Assembly: GCA_001464815.1 (NCBI GenBank)
Contig: LNDW01000022.1
Span: 202,290-266,289, forward strand
Origin: Betaproteobacteria bacterium Ga0077527
GTDB lineage: Bacteria; Pseudomonadota; Gammaproteobacteria; Burkholderiales; SG8-41
Direction of reading: 5' to 3'
DNA: 64,000 bases
Shown here: in pieces, positions 26,945-36,635 of the stretch
How positions within the stretch are numbered: position 1 is the first letter of the stretch
Layout of the letters: each line of letters opens with the position of its first letter
Translations under genes and position numbers: made by a program
Notes under the pieces: model-generated
What the model was told of the DNA's origin: nothing
Database searches by the model: none
The model's input: the letters and a program-made list of their open reading frames with translations, nothing else

Positions 26945-28000
26945 TCAGGCATAGGTATCAACCAGCAGTCGGCTGGTGGCGGCCCGCGCGGGTGCCGCCG
27001 GCAGCTGTTCCTCGGGGGCCGCGGAATGGATAAGTGGCGTGGTACCGCTCTGTTGCGCCCCGCGCTGCCCGGCGTGCCGCTGCTCGCCGCCTGAAACGGA
27101 TGCCTCACCCAGTTGCAGGCCCGCCTGCTGCATCGAGTCGCGCAGCTGGGGCAAGGCCTGTTCAATCACTTCACGAACTTGCGGGTGGACCGCCACAAAC
27201 GTCACGCTGGCTTCATTGCGGTCGAGCGAGATGCGTACGCTGATCGGTCCGAGCTCCTCCGGGCTGACGCGCAGCTCGGCGGTTTGCAGGCCTCGGCTGA
27301 CGCTGAAGGCCACGCGTTCCGAGAACTCCGCCGCCCAGTCGCGATGGTGCAATGGCAGCGCCACATCGAGTTGCGGCGGGACTGGCGTGTGGGCGGCGGC
27401 GGTCGCGGCAGGCGTCCACGCCAAGCCCGGGGTCATTGGTGCTGAAGCCGACGCGGTGGTTCCGCCAATGGTGTTTGGGCCCGGGGATGCCGTGCCGGGC
27501 ATAATTTCAAGCGGCAAAGCATCGTGCACGGCTTCGGCGCCGCTGGTTGCGGACGCCGGATCGGATTCGTCCGCCTGCGCTGCCATCGCGTCGAACTGTG
27601 CGGCCCGTGCGGACTTTGCCGCCCCGGGGCTTGCGGGACCTGCGCTTGTGCCCGATGGCAGGGCAACCGCAGCCAACGGGCCGCCGGACAATGGCGCATC
27701 GCCTTCCGGGCTTGCCGCGTTGGCGCTGATAACCGCCAGCGGCGGCGGCAGGTTGTTGCCAGGGCTGAAGGCGGGGGCTTCCTGAGCCGTGGTTTCGCGA
27801 GCCGGGGGCGGCGTGATTGCGGCGGCATCACCAGGCATGGCCGTGGCCGCATCACCTTGCTCCCGCCCGTTCGCAGACTCATGCGGGTCCGGCATTTCAG
27901 CCGCAAGGGCCTCGGCAAAACCCGCTGGCGAGGCATCGGAAGAGCTGCTGGCGCCGGCCGGGGGGGGCGCGGTGATTGGAGTGATTGCAGGAATATCCAT
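26945..28000 (-). CDS. fliK: flagellar hook-length control protein FliK
   Basis: FliK is the secreted ruler that measures hook length and triggers the FlhB switch. The 351-residue product is mostly Ala/Pro-rich low-complexity sequence, as expected, with a C-terminal hook-length domain at about 220-320 (LQTAELRVSPEELGPISVRI and VTFVAVHPQVREVIEQALPQ). It lies 27 bases from fliJ. The hundred or so bases between it and fliL show no clear promoter. Confidence 0.93.
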   Translation of the reverse strand: MDIPAITPITAPPPAGASSSSDASPAGFAEALAAEMPDPHESANGREQGDAATAMPGDAAAITPPPARETTAQEAPAFSPGNNLPPPLAVISANAASPEGDAPLSGGPLAAVALPSGTSAGPASPGAAKSARAAQFDAMAAQADESDPASATSGAEAVHDALPLEIMPGTASPGPNTIGGTTASASAPMTPGLAWTPAATAAAHTPVPPQLDVALPLHHRDWAAEFSERVAFSVSRGLQTAELRVSPEELGPISVRISLDRNEASVTFVAVHPQVREVIEQALPQLRDSMQQAGLQLGEASVSGGEQRHAGQRGAQQSGTTPLIHSAAPEEQLPAAPARAATSRLLVDTYA

Positions 28001-28026
28001 GGCTTGCTCCTGACGGTGGCGGCGGT

Positions 28027-28476
28027 TCAGGCGCTGCGCGCCTTGCGGCTGCTGTGCTGGCTGCTGATTTCATCCAGCGCGCGCTGCTCAGCGCGACGTT
28101 CCTGGAGTTGAGTGGCGCTCTGATGGCGATCAGCCAGCGTGCCGAAGGCCTTGACCCGACGGCGGCGGTCGATGTGCTCGCGCCGGCCGGCGGCCACCTG
28201 CTCGCGCGCCTGTTCCACCGTCACCTGCTGTTGGCTGATCGCGGTGTCGAGCTTGTCCATGAACTCGTGAAAGTTGCCGAATGGCAGGTTGCGCGGGTTT
28301 TCACGCAATGCCTGGCGGAAACGCTCGAGATATTCCTCGCGGTAGCGTTGCAGCAGCTGCAGCTTGAGCTCGAGCTGGCCGGCCTGCGCCGTCAGCGTAC
28401 CGAGGCGGAGCGCCGATTTTTCAGCTTCGCGTTCGGCCAGGTCGAGGATGGGTTGCAGGCGAAAGGGTTTGCTCAT
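28027..28476 (-). CDS. fliJ: flagellar export protein FliJ
   Basis: FliJ is the coiled-coil stalk of the export ATPase. The 149-residue product is a helical hairpin rich in Gln, Glu, Leu and Arg, with LQPILDLAEREAEKSALRLG at the N-terminus and FHEFMDKLDTAISQQQVTVE in the middle. Length and position after fliI fit the family. Confidence 0.95.
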   Translation of the reverse strand: MSKPFRLQPILDLAEREAEKSALRLGTLTAQAGQLELKLQLLQRYREEYLERFRQALRENPRNLPFGNFHEFMDKLDTAISQQQVTVEQAREQVAAGRREHIDRRRRVKAFGTLADRHQSATQLQERRAEQRALDEISSQHSSRKARSA

Positions 28477-28499
28477 TCAGATCTCCGCAAAGGGATTGC

Positions 28500-29912
28500 T
28501 CAGGGGGCTCCGGTGACGCGCTCAAGCAACTGACCCAGTCCCGCGGTGCTTTGCGCGAAGGGTGATTGTTCGCTCATGCCCTGCTGCAGGAATCGCTCCA
28601 TTTCCGGGTACAGGGCGATCGCCTGGTCGAGCACCGGATCACTGCCGGCGGCATAGGCGCCAACGCTGATCAGGTCGCGGCTGCGCTGGTAGCGCGAGTA
28701 CAGCTGCTTGAAGCGCCGCACGCGCTCGAAATGCTTTTCGTCGATCAGCGAGGTCATGGCGCGGCTGACCGAGGTTTCAATGTCTATCGCCGGGTAATGG
28801 CCAGTGTCGGCGAGCTGGCGCGACAGCATGATGTGGCCGTCAAGAATCGCGCGCGCGCTGTCGCCCACCGGGTCCTGCGTGTCGTCGCCCTCGATCAGCA
28901 CGGTGTAGAAGGCGGTGATCGAGCCGCCGCCCCTGCCGGCGTTACCGGCGCGTTCCACCAGTTGCGGCAGCTTGGCAAAGACCGAGGGCGGATAGCCCTT
29001 GGTCACCGGTGGCTCGCCGATCGCCAGCGCGATCTCGCGCTGCGCCATCGCGTAGCGGGTCAATGAATCCATGATCAGCAGCACGTGTTTGCCCTGGTCG
29101 CGGAAATGCTCCGCGATCGCCGTCGCGTAAGCGGCGCCCTGCAGCCGCATCAGCGGGCTGACGTCCGCCGGCGCTGCGACCACCACCGAGCGCGCAAGTC
29201 CCTGCTGGCCAAGAATGGTCTCGATGAATTCCTTGACCTCGCGGCCGCGCTCGCCGATCAGGCCGACCACGATCACGTCGGCGCTGGTGTAGCGCGCCAT
29301 CATGCCCAGCAGCACGCTCTTGCCGACGCCGCTGCCGGCGAACAGCCCCATGCGCTGGCCGCGGCCGACAGTGAGCAGCGCGTTGATGGCGCGGATGCCG
29401 GTATCGAGCGGTTCGCTGATCGGGGCGCGGTCGAGGGGGTTGAGCGGGCGGTTGTGCAGGGAGACTGCGCGCTCGGTGCGCAGCGGACCGAGGCCGTCGA
29501 GCGGTTTGCCGGTGCTGTCGAGTACGCGGCCGAGCAGGCCGCTCCCCACCGGCACATGCTTGGCGTAATCGGCCGCTCGCCGCCGCGGTCGCGGCGGTTC
29601 GGCCAGCTGCGGTCGCTCCACCGCAGGTTCCAGCGCGACGATGCGCGCGCCCGGCGTCACGCCGTAGGTGTCCGAGGCCGGCATCAGGTACAGTCGGTCA
29701 TCGGAAAAGCCGACCACTTCGGCATCCACGGCCTGTCCGCCCGGCAATTCCACGTTGCAGCAGCTGCCCACGGCCAGCCGTAGCCCCGCCGCTTCCATCA
29801 CCATGCCGGTGACGCGGATCAGGCGGCCGCTGGCCCGGACCGCCGGTGTCACCTCGGCAACGTGGCGGCAGTCTCCGAGGAACTTGCGCAGTGTGGCCTG
29901 GCGGTTGCTCAT
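28500..29912 (-). CDS. fliI: flagellum-specific export ATPase FliI
   Basis: FliI is the hexameric ATPase that helps unfold and release export substrates. The 470-residue product has the Walker A motif [28 protein letters not shown], the Walker B region [20 protein letters not shown] and the family segment [23 protein letters not shown] 29912 makes a 4-base ATGA overlap with fliH and gives the normal N-terminus. Confidence 0.97.
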   Translation of the reverse strand: MSNRQATLRKFLGDCRHVAEVTPAVRASGRLIRVTGMVMEAAGLRLAVGSCCNVELPGGQAVDAEVVGFSDDRLYLMPASDTYGVTPGARIVALEPAVERPQLAEPPRPRRRAADYAKHVPVGSGLLGRVLDSTGKPLDGLGPLRTERAVSLHNRPLNPLDRAPISEPLDTGIRAINALLTVGRGQRMGLFAGSGVGKSVLLGMMARYTSADVIVVGLIGERGREVKEFIETILGQQGLARSVVVAAPADVSPLMRLQGAAYATAIAEHFRDQGKHVLLIMDSLTRYAMAQREIALAIGEPPVTKGYPPSVFAKLPQLVERAGNAGRGGGSITAFYTVLIEGDDTQDPVGDSARAILDGHIMLSRQLADTGHYPAIDIETSVSRAMTSLIDEKHFERVRRFKQLYSRYQRSRDLISVGAYAAGSDPVLDQAIALYPEMERFLQQGMSEQSPFAQSTAGLGQLLERVTGAP

Positions 29913-30544
29913 GACGGGTTCGCCGGCGGGTCGAGCCACTCGCCATCGCGCCCGAAGGCGGCAAGCAGGCGCTGCCAGCGGCTTTCGATGCTGGCATCAA
30001 GCGATCCACCGGCGCTTTCCAGCCGGCAGCCGCCACGGACAAGCGAGGGATCCTCGCTGATGATCCAGCCACCGGAGGCGCATTGTTCGCCGAGATGCTC
30101 GCGCACGATCAGCGCGTCTGCGGGATGCAGGGCAATCTGTGCCGGCGCGTGGGCGCGGCCCGAGGCCTGCAGGCATTCGCGAACCACGGGCAGCACCAGC
30201 TCCGGGCGCAGGCGCAGGGCTTCGCCGGCGAGGCGCCGCGCCAGCGCGAGTGCGAGGTCCAGCAGTTCGTCGGCGAGATGGGCGTCAATGGTCGCGATTT
30301 CGTGGCTGGCCGCGGCCAGCAGCGCATTCAGTTGCGCGGCCTGGGCCGCCGCAGCGCGCTGCACATCGGCATGCGCCGCCGCGACGCCGACGCGGTAACC
30401 GGCCTCATAACCTTCGCGCTGGCTCCTTGCATCCGCCTGGGCTGTCTCGGCCTGCGGTTCCGCGGCAGCGCCCGCGTCAAAGGAGTTGAGCTCCCAGCGC
30501 TGGTAGGCCGACAGTTTTTCTCGCGGTATGACGGTGCTCGACAT
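29909..30544 (-). CDS. fliH: flagellar export regulator FliH
   Basis: FliH binds FliI and the FliN ring to bring the ATPase to the export gate. The 211-residue product starts with [15 protein letters not shown], a typical FliH opening, has an Ala/Gln-rich helical middle including [20 protein letters not shown], and a C-terminal domain with [20 protein letters not shown]. It lies between fliG and fliI. Confidence 0.94.
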   Translation of the reverse strand: MSSTVIPREKLSAYQRWELNSFDAGAAAEPQAETAQADARSQREGYEAGYRVGVAAAHADVQRAAAAQAAQLNALLAAASHEIATIDAHLADELLDLALALARRLAGEALRLRPELVLPVVRECLQASGRAHAPAQIALHPADALIVREHLGEQCASGGWIISEDPSLVRGGCRLESAGGSLDASIESRWQRLLAAFGRDGEWLDPPANPS

Positions 30545-30562
30545 TGCGTTGCGCCTCCGGCG

Positions 30563-31558
30563 TCAGACAAAAGCTTCGCCGCCGCCGCTGGCCAGCATGA
30601 TCTGGCCCTCGTCGGCGAGGCGTCGCACCACTTTCAGGATTTCCTTCTGCTGCGCCTCGACTTCCGACACCCGCACCGCGCCCTTGGCCTCGAGGTCTTC
30701 CTTCAGCATTTCGGCGGCGCGCTGCGACATGTTGCGGAAGATCTTGTCGCGCAGTTCCTGCGAAGACCCTTTGAGTGCCAGGATCAGCGACTCCGACTGC
30801 ACTTCCCGCAGCAGGGTCTGAATCGCGCGGTCTTCCAGCGCGAGCACGTTCTCCCACACGAACATCTGGTCGACAATGCTCTGGGCCAGTTCCGCGTCGA
30901 ACTCCTTCACCGAATCGACCACCGGGGTTTCCTGGGTGTTGGGCAGGAAGTTCAGGATTTCAGCGGCGGTGCGCGCGCCGCCCATCGGCTCTTTCTTGAA
31001 GTTGCCGCCGCCTGCGAGAAGGCGCGAAAGCACATCGTTGAGTTCGCGCAGCGCCGCAGGCTGAATGCTGTCGAGGGTGGCGATGCGCAGCATCACGTCG
31101 TTGCGCAGCCGCTCGTTGAATTTCTGCAGCACCTGGGCGGCATGATCGCGGTCGAGGTGCACGAGTATGGTCGCGATGATCTGCGGATGCTCCTCGCCCA
31201 CCAGGTCGGCCACCGCACCGGCATCCATCCATTTCAGCCCGTCGATGCCGTGGTTGTCGCTGCTCTGCAGGATGCGGTCTATCAGGTTGGCCGCGCGGTC
31301 ATCGCCCAGCGCCTTGCGCAGGACCGATCGCACATAGTCGTCCGCGGCGAGGCCGATGCCGCTCTGGCTGTTGGCGTTTTCGCAGAATTCCCCGAGGGTG
31401 GTGGCGATCTGCTCGCGCGACACCGATTTCAGGGACGCCATCGCCGCGCCGATGCGCTGCACTTCGCGGGGTCCGAGGTGCTTGAGCACTTCCGCCGCCT
31501 CGTCCTCGCCCAGCGACATCAGCAGAATGGCGCTTTTCTGGATGCCCTCGTCATCCAT
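30563..31558 (-). CDS. fliG: flagellar motor switch protein FliG
   Basis: FliG forms the upper C ring, binds FliF and interacts with MotA. The 331-residue product has the N-terminal domain (IQKSAILLMSLGEDEAAEVL), the middle EHPQIIATILVHLDRDHAAQ with the EHPQ motif, and the C-terminal torque helix (MFVWENVLALEDRAIQTLLR). The start overlaps the fliF stop by 8 bases. Confidence 0.97.
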   Translation of the reverse strand: MDDEGIQKSAILLMSLGEDEAAEVLKHLGPREVQRIGAAMASLKSVSREQIATTLGEFCENANSQSGIGLAADDYVRSVLRKALGDDRAANLIDRILQSSDNHGIDGLKWMDAGAVADLVGEEHPQIIATILVHLDRDHAAQVLQKFNERLRNDVMLRIATLDSIQPAALRELNDVLSRLLAGGGNFKKEPMGGARTAAEILNFLPNTQETPVVDSVKEFDAELAQSIVDQMFVWENVLALEDRAIQTLLREVQSESLILALKGSSQELRDKIFRNMSQRAAEMLKEDLEAKGAVRVSEVEAQQKEILKVVRRLADEGQIMLASGGGEAFV

Positions 31559-33197
31559 TGCCGTTGACCCATTCCTTGACCACGTTGGCGACCACTTTCG
31601 GATCCTGGCGCGCGATCATTTTCGCGTTCTGCAGGCTCTGGTCATAGCCGGCCGCACCCAGCCGCACCGGTGAACCGTCGGGGCCGAGCTCGGTGCCTGC
31701 GGCGAGCAACGGTGAAGGCGGTGGCTGCGACAGCGTGCGCAGTGCCGGGCGCAGGATGCCGAGCAGCAGGAACAGGGCCAGCCCGCCGATCAGCAGGTGC
31801 TTGCCCATGCTTTTGGCGGTCTCGATGTGATCGGGGTTTTTCCAGAGCGGCAGTTCCTCTATTTTTTCCGGTTCGGCCACCTTGAACGGGCTGTTGACCA
31901 CCGACACCACGTCGCCGCGTTCCTTGCTGTAGCCAACCGCGCCCTGCACGAGTTCGGTGAGCTGGGCGATCTGCGCCTCTGGCAGCGGTTTGGTGCTGGG
32001 CTTGCCTTTGGCGTCGTTGACCGTCATGTGGTTCACCACCACGGCCACCGAGAGCCGCTTGACGCGGCCCATCGGCTGTTTGACATGGCGGATGCTCTTG
32101 TCGACTTCGTAATTGACCGTGGAGTCGCGGCGGGCGCCCGCGGCGGAGGCGGGGGCCGTGGCGGCGACCGCCGAGCCGGCCTGGCCAGGTGGCGCGACGA
32201 TCGGCGCCGAGGCCTGGCCCGGTGCCTGGTTGCTGAGCGCGCCCGGCACGCCGCCGGCTGCGGCCGAACCGGGGCCACTGCTTTCGCTGGTCTGCTGGCT
32301 GCGGATCGCGGCGTCGGTGGGCCGCTGGTTCGGTTTGTAGATTTCCTCGGCCTGCTCGGTTTCGGTGAAATCGATTTCCGCCGACACTTGGGCCCTGACG
32401 TTGCCGGCACCGAGCACCGGCGCCAGGATGCTTTCGACGCGGCGCAGGAAAGTCTGTTCGATCTCCTGCTGGAACTTGAGCTGGCCGGGATCAAGGGAGC
32501 GTTTCCCGCCGCTGTCGGAGTCGCCGGAGAGCAGCGTCCCGTTCTGGTCGACGATCGAAACGTTCTTCGACGGCAGGCCGGGCACGCTGTGCGAGATCAA
32601 ATGGGCGATTGCGGCCACCTGCATCGCATCAAGGTTGCGTCCGGGGTGCAGGTTCACCAGCACCGAGGCGCTGGTGCGGGGCTGCTCGCGCAGGAAAGCG
32701 CTCGGCCGCGACAGCGCGAGGTGGACACGAGCGCTGTGCACGCCGCCCAGGGACTGGATCGACCGCGCCAGTTCACCTTCCAGCGCACGCTGATAGTTGA
32801 TCTGCTCGACAAACTGGCTGGCCCCGAGTTTCTGGTTTTCCATCAGTTCGAAGCCGGCACCGCCGCTGCGCGGAAGGCCCTGACTGGCCAGCCGCATCCG
32901 CGATTCATGCAGCTGCGCCGCCGGCACCATCAGCGTGCCGTCGATGAATTTGTACGGCACGTTCATCTGCTGCAGGGCTGCGATCACCGCACCCCCCTCG
33001 CGCTCCGCGAGGTTGGCCTGCAGCACGCGGTAATCCGGGGTGCTGCTCCACATCCAGGCGCCGGCGCCGAGGGCGATCGCGACCGCAATCACCACCATCA
33101 GGCTGATTTTCTGCTGCAGGGGAATCTGCGTCAGCGTCTGCAGGCGCGGCACCAGGCCGGTGGCCTGTGCGCCGGGTGCTGTCGATTGAGCGTCCAC
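31551..33197 (-). CDS. fliF: flagellar MS-ring protein FliF
   Basis: FliF builds the MS ring, the base of the flagellum in the inner membrane. The 548-residue product has membrane segments near residues 30-50 and 455-475, ring-building domains with MRLASQGLPRSGGAGFELME and GVHSARVHLALSRPSAFLRE, and a C-terminal FliG-binding tail (QNAKMIARQDPKVVANVVKE). The start is GTG. It is the first gene of the long minus-strand fliFGHIJKLMNOPQR run. Confidence 0.97.
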   Translation of the reverse strand: MDAQSTAPGAQATGLVPRLQTLTQIPLQQKISLMVVIAVAIALGAGAWMWSSTPDYRVLQANLAEREGGAVIAALQQMNVPYKFIDGTLMVPAAQLHESRMRLASQGLPRSGGAGFELMENQKLGASQFVEQINYQRALEGELARSIQSLGGVHSARVHLALSRPSAFLREQPRTSASVLVNLHPGRNLDAMQVAAIAHLISHSVPGLPSKNVSIVDQNGTLLSGDSDSGGKRSLDPGQLKFQQEIEQTFLRRVESILAPVLGAGNVRAQVSAEIDFTETEQAEEIYKPNQRPTDAAIRSQQTSESSGPGSAAAGGVPGALSNQAPGQASAPIVAPPGQAGSAVAATAPASAAGARRDSTVNYEVDKSIRHVKQPMGRVKRLSVAVVVNHMTVNDAKGKPSTKPLPEAQIAQLTELVQGAVGYSKERGDVVSVVNSPFKVAEPEKIEELPLWKNPDHIETAKSMGKHLLIGGLALFLLLGILRPALRTLSQPPPSPLLAAGTELGPDGSPVRLGAAGYDQSLQNAKMIARQDPKVVANVVKEWVNGNG

Positions 33198-33421
33198 GTT
33201 GATGCGGCTCCGTCGGGTTCGGTGAAATCACCTGCCGGCTTTTGCGGGCGGTGGATTGACTTGCAGCGGATTATGGTCAGCCGCCGCCCCGTCCAAGCCG
33301 CAAATAAAGCGGGATTTCCCGCCGTAATTGCGCGGCCCGGGCATCGTCCCCGGTGCTACCGTTGCGGCGTTTTCTGGCGGGAAGCGCCCGCCGCAGGGAA
33401 GCAATCACAGGAGCGGTGACA
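33198..33421. promoter_or_regulatory. divergent region between fliF and the sigma-54 activator
   Basis: This 224-base gap must hold the fliF promoter (minus) and the activator promoter (plus). It has inverted repeats: GCGGGA-TT-TCCCGC near 33319 and GGCGGG-5-CCCGCC near 33376, either of which could be an operator or a hairpin. No correctly spaced sigma-54 element was found by eye. Confidence 0.4.
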
Positions 33422-34504
33422 GTGATGGAACAGGGTTTTCTGACGGAATCCGATGCCGCGGGGCAGATGCACCGTGGAGGGGGCGCCGGCGTGATGCGGG
33501 CCGAAAGCGCAATACCTGCGCAGCGCGAGTGCGCTGGCGGCGCCGCAGCCGGAGATCCGGTCGCGGTTGATCCTGCGATGCGCGCGGTGTTGACGCTGGC
33601 GCGCAAGGTGGCGCACAGCAACGCGACGGTGCTGATCAGCGGTGAAAGCGGCACTGGAAAGGAAGTGGTCGCGCGTTACGTGCACCGCTGCTCGGCGCGC
33701 GCAGGCGCTTCTTTTGTCGCAATCAATTGCGCGGCGATTCCCGAGCACCTGCTTGAGGCCACACTGTTCGGGCATGAAAAAGGGGCATTTACCGGCGCGT
33801 TGCGGGCCGCAGCGGGGAAGTTCGAGCAGGCGCAGGGGGGCACCCTGCTGCTCGACGAGATTTCCGAGATGCCGCTGTCGCTGCAGGCCAAGCTGCTGCG
33901 GGTGCTGCAGGAACGCGAGGTCGAGCGCATCGGCGGTCGCAGGCCGGTACCGCTGGATGTGCGGGTCATCGCCACCACCAACCGCCAGCTTGAGGAGGAA
34001 GTCGAACTGGGCCGGTTCCGCGAGGATCTGTATTACCGGTTGAATGTGTTTCCGCTGCATGTGCCGCCGTTGCGGGAGCGGCGGGCCGACATCGTACCGC
34101 TGGCCGAGACCTTGCTGGGGCGCATCGCCTGCGAGGAGGGCGGCCGCCATGTCGAGCTGCACCCCCGGGCCAAGGCGAGCCTGGAAGCCCAGGACTGGCC
34201 CGGTAATGTGCGCGAACTGGCCAACGCGGTGCAGCGCGCGCTGATCGTGGCGCCGGGCTCGCAGATCGACGACATTCACCTGCGCGCGCTGTCACCGGCT
34301 GAGCCTTCCCGCGTTGCCGCCGGGGTGCCCGCGCGCGAATGCAGCGCCAACACCGCCAGCATCAAGGCCGTCGAACGCGACCTGATTCTGCGCACACTGG
34401 CCGCGGTCAATGGTTCGCGCAAGCTGGCGGTGCAAAGGCTCGGCATCAGCGAGCGCACACTGCGCTACAAGCTCCAGCGCTATCGCCTCGCCGGAGTGAT
34501 GTGA
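33422..34504 (+). CDS. sigma-54-dependent transcriptional activator without receiver domain
   Basis: A 360-residue regulator of the NtrC/FlrC/FleQ class. The AAA+ domain spans about 45-280 with Walker [10 protein letters not shown] near 75, the sigma-54 contact motif GAFTGA near 121, Walker [13 protein letters not shown] and an arginine-finger region ([20 protein letters not shown]). A Fis-type helix-turn-helix ends the protein ([20 protein letters not shown]). Only about 45 low-complexity residues precede the AAA+ domain, so there is no receiver and no FleQ-type N-terminal domain. GTG 33422 is chosen for an AGGAG site 8 bases upstream; ATG 33425 is the alternative. Its place next to fliE and fliF suggests control of flagellar genes. 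Confidence 0.9.
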   Translation: MMEQGFLTESDAAGQMHRGGGAGVMRAESAIPAQRECAGGAAAGDPVAVDPAMRAVLTLARKVAHSNATVLISGESGTGKEVVARYVHRCSARAGASFVAINCAAIPEHLLEATLFGHEKGAFTGALRAAAGKFEQAQGGTLLLDEISEMPLSLQAKLLRVLQEREVERIGGRRPVPLDVRVIATTNRQLEEEVELGRFREDLYYRLNVFPLHVPPLRERRADIVPLAETLLGRIACEEGGRHVELHPRAKASLEAQDWPGNVRELANAVQRALIVAPGSQIDDIHLRALSPAEPSRVAAGVPARECSANTASIKAVERDLILRTLAAVNGSRKLAVQRLGISERTLRYKLQRYRLAGVM

Positions 34505-34529
34505 CGCGATTACGGGAAAGGATGTTGCG

Positions 34530-34853
34530 ATGAATACACGAAGCATCGATCAGTTGCTGGCGCAGATGCGCACCGCTGCCGCGATGGCGGGCAACCGTCC
34601 TGCCGCACCTTCCGCCACCGCAACCCGTGGTGAAGGGTTTGCCGACGCACTGAAAGGTGCGCTGGTGCGCACCAACGAAACCCAGCAGCAGGCTCGAGCC
34701 ATGGCGCGCAGTTTCGAACTCGGCGCGCCGGACGTGCAACTGCACGATGTGATGATCTCGTTGCAGAAGGCCAATATTTCGTTCCAGCAGACCGTGCAGG
34801 TACGCAACCGCCTTGTCGCCGCCTACCAGGAAATCATGAACATGCAGGTCTAG
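34530..34853 (+). CDS. fliE: flagellar hook-basal body complex protein FliE
   Basis: FliE joins the MS ring to the rod and is the first exported rod component. The 107-residue product has the family C-terminal segment VMISLQKANISFQQTVQVRN followed by RLVAAYQEIMNMQV. fliE normally heads the fliFGHIJ operon; here it is on the other strand, separated from fliF by the regulator gene and 26 bases downstream of it. Confidence 0.96.
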   Translation: MNTRSIDQLLAQMRTAAAMAGNRPAAPSATATRGEGFADALKGALVRTNETQQQARAMARSFELGAPDVQLHDVMISLQKANISFQQTVQVRNRLVAAYQEIMNMQV

Positions 34854-35054
34854 TGCCTGAACAGAATCATCGCGCGGGCTCGTGGCGAATCAAGCGCGCA
34901 CGCTAAAACGGCTGCCGTCAATCGACGCGGCGCACCCGGAGGGCTGCATTCCCGCAGCTCTGCACAGTCATTCCCCTTGGTTTGTTGTCACTAAAAATTC
35001 AATTAAAACAATTACTTGAAACAAATTCCTGGGGTGCGATACAAGCGGCCGGAC
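34854..35054. other. convergent intergenic region with AT-rich patch
   Basis: fliE and ycgR converge on this 201-base stretch. An imperfect hairpin (GGGCTGC-6-GCAGCTC, near 34940) could act as a terminator, but no T-run follows. An AT-rich patch at about 34980-35030, odd for this GC-rich genome, contains AAAACAATTACTTG. No gene was seen. Confidence 0.4.
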
Positions 35055-35825
35055 TCATGTCAGAGAACCACTTCGGTCCTTTAAAAACCGTTGCTGCTGC
35101 ATCACGTAGCGTTCGAGCACAATCCGCGCCCGATCCGGCAGCACCAGGAATTTCCAGCCGTAGCGGCGCAGGCGCCGGCCGTTGGCCAGCGTGATCTCGA
35201 AGGTGTTGCGCAACTCCACATCGACGCGCACCACGTCGCCCTCGGGCAGGGTGATCACTGCATGAAAGCGCGAAAGGGACTCGAGCGGAGGCAGTTCGGA
35301 TTCCGCGCTGGCTGCGAAACCGCCGGCGCTGATGTCCGCGATATGCAGGTTGTGGGTGGTGCCGCCGTCATCATCGACCGGCGTGATGGTGCATTTGAAC
35401 GGTGAGGAAATCGGCGTGGCAAGGCGGAAGTACTCGCGCCGCTGCAGCCTCAGCAGGCGTGCTGGCAACGACAGTTGGAGGGCTTCGCGCCCATCGTGGC
35501 TGGCGCGGCGCGGCGTGCCGGTCACAAACTGGATCTTGACCTTGTCGAGCGAGGTCACGCAGACCAGGCGGTCTGCGCGCAGCAGGCGTTCGTTGACCCG
35601 GGGATCGGGGCCGCAATCGAGGAGCAGCCGGTCCGTTGCCGCCTCGACCGCGAGGATGGCGGTGAGCAGGGATGCGTTGGCGGCATCAAAATAGGCCGAT
35701 ACCAGCGATTTTCCGGTCATCACGTCGCGCAGGATCGAGGCGATTTCCAGGCGCGAGTGGACATGGTAATCACTGTCGTCGTCGGCCCCGCTCAGTTCGA
35801 ACCGGGGTTCGGGTTGGCGTTGCAT
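35055..35825 (-). CDS. ycgR: YcgR-type PilZ flagellar brake protein
   Basis: YcgR binds c-di-GMP and slows the motor by acting on MotA or the C ring. The product is about 256 residues, with an N-terminal YcgR domain (EIASILRDVMTGKSLVSAYF) and a C-terminal PilZ domain holding both c-di-GMP motifs: RLQRREYFR (RxxxR) and DISAGGFA (D/NxSxxG). The start is uncertain: ATG 35825 lies after the fliT stop, while TTG 35855 would overlap it by 4 bases (TTGA). Neither has a strong ribosome site. It follows fliS-fliT on the same strand. Confidence 0.92.
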   Translation of the reverse strand: MQRQPEPRFELSGADDDSDYHVHSRLEIASILRDVMTGKSLVSAYFDAANASLLTAILAVEAATDRLLLDCGPDPRVNERLLRADRLVCVTSLDKVKIQFVTGTPRRASHDGREALQLSLPARLLRLQRREYFRLATPISSPFKCTITPVDDDGGTTHNLHIADISAGGFAASAESELPPLESLSRFHAVITLPEGDVVRVDVELRNTFEITLANGRRLRRYGWKFLVLPDRARIVLERYVMQQQRFLKDRSGSLT

Positions 35826-35851
35826 GTTGCGTTGGCGTTGCTCGTGTCCGC

Positions 35852-36202
35852 TCAAGCCATGCTGCCCGCCGCATACGCGTCGCGCAGCAGCCTGTTGCGC
35901 TGGGTTCCGCCCAGCCACTGCTCGAGATCGGCGAGCCGCGGCTCGACCAGGCGGCGGATGACCGCGTCATCGGCGAGGATCTGCAGGATCAGCGCAGCCT
36001 TGCGCTCCAGCACTTCGGGCGGATGCTGCGGCCGTGCCGCTTCCTCGTCGGCGACCAGCTGCTCAAAAATGCCGCGGCAACCGGCCTCGATGCCGACCAG
36101 CTGCTCCCAGCATCCGGCCTGTGCGGCCGCACGCATTTCCGCGGTGAGCTGGGCCACGAGTTCGTAGCGTTCGATGATGCCGGGCCGTCCAGTGCCGCTC
36201 AT
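35852..36202 (-). CDS. fliT: flagellar export chaperone FliT
   Basis: FliT is the chaperone of the cap protein FliD. The 116-residue product is helical, with IERYELVAQLTAEMRAAAQA at the N-terminus and a C-terminal helix with PRLADLEQWLGGTQRNRLLR. Such proteins are weakly conserved, so the call relies on size and position after fliS. The start makes an ATGA overlap with fliS. Confidence 0.87.
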   Translation of the reverse strand: MSGTGRPGIIERYELVAQLTAEMRAAAQAGCWEQLVGIEAGCRGIFEQLVADEEAARPQHPPEVLERKAALILQILADDAVIRRLVEPRLADLEQWLGGTQRNRLLRDAYAAGSMA

Positions 36203-36615
36203 GCCGCCCCCTGCATCCGCGCCGGCACGGTCTTGCCCATCTGCGCCCAGGCTTCGCGCAGTTCGCCGAGTAACTGATGCACCTCGGCGAGCGGAGCATC
36301 GCTGCCGCCGAGATTGGCTTTAAGCAACTGTGTGCGCATGTAGTCGTAGAGAGAGGCCAGGCGTTCGGCGAGTTCGCCGCCGGCGTCGCGGTCGAGGCTG
36401 GCCTTGAGGCCGTTCTCGATGATGGCGATGCTTTTGGATATCGAGGCGCCGCGTTCAGCGATACGGCCTTCGGCGAGGTGGCGGCGCGCATCGTTGATCG
36501 AGATCATCGCGCCGTCAAACAGCATCAGCACCAGCTGGTGCGGGTCCGCCGACTCGACTCCGGTTTCAACGCCGATGGTCTTGTATGCGCTCAGGGCGCG
36601 TTGGGTGCCGTACAT
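36199..36615 (-). CDS. fliS: flagellin chaperone FliS
   Basis: FliS binds the C-terminus of flagellin and keeps it unfolded until export. The 138-residue product has the family signatures ALSAYKTIGVETGVESADPH, QLVLMLFDGAMISINDARRH and ASLYDYMRTQLLKANLGGSD. It overlaps fliT by 4 bases and follows fliD by 20. Confidence 0.96.
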   Translation of the reverse strand: MYGTQRALSAYKTIGVETGVESADPHQLVLMLFDGAMISINDARRHLAEGRIAERGASISKSIAIIENGLKASLDRDAGGELAERLASLYDYMRTQLLKANLGGSDAPLAEVHQLLGELREAWAQMGKTVPARMQGAA

Positions 36616-36635
36616 TGAAGCCTCCGCGGGTTCGG

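Noticed and set aside
27500-28000. Recent transfer suggested by the odd composition of fliK
   Set aside because: Ala/Pro-rich low complexity is normal for the FliK N-terminal region.
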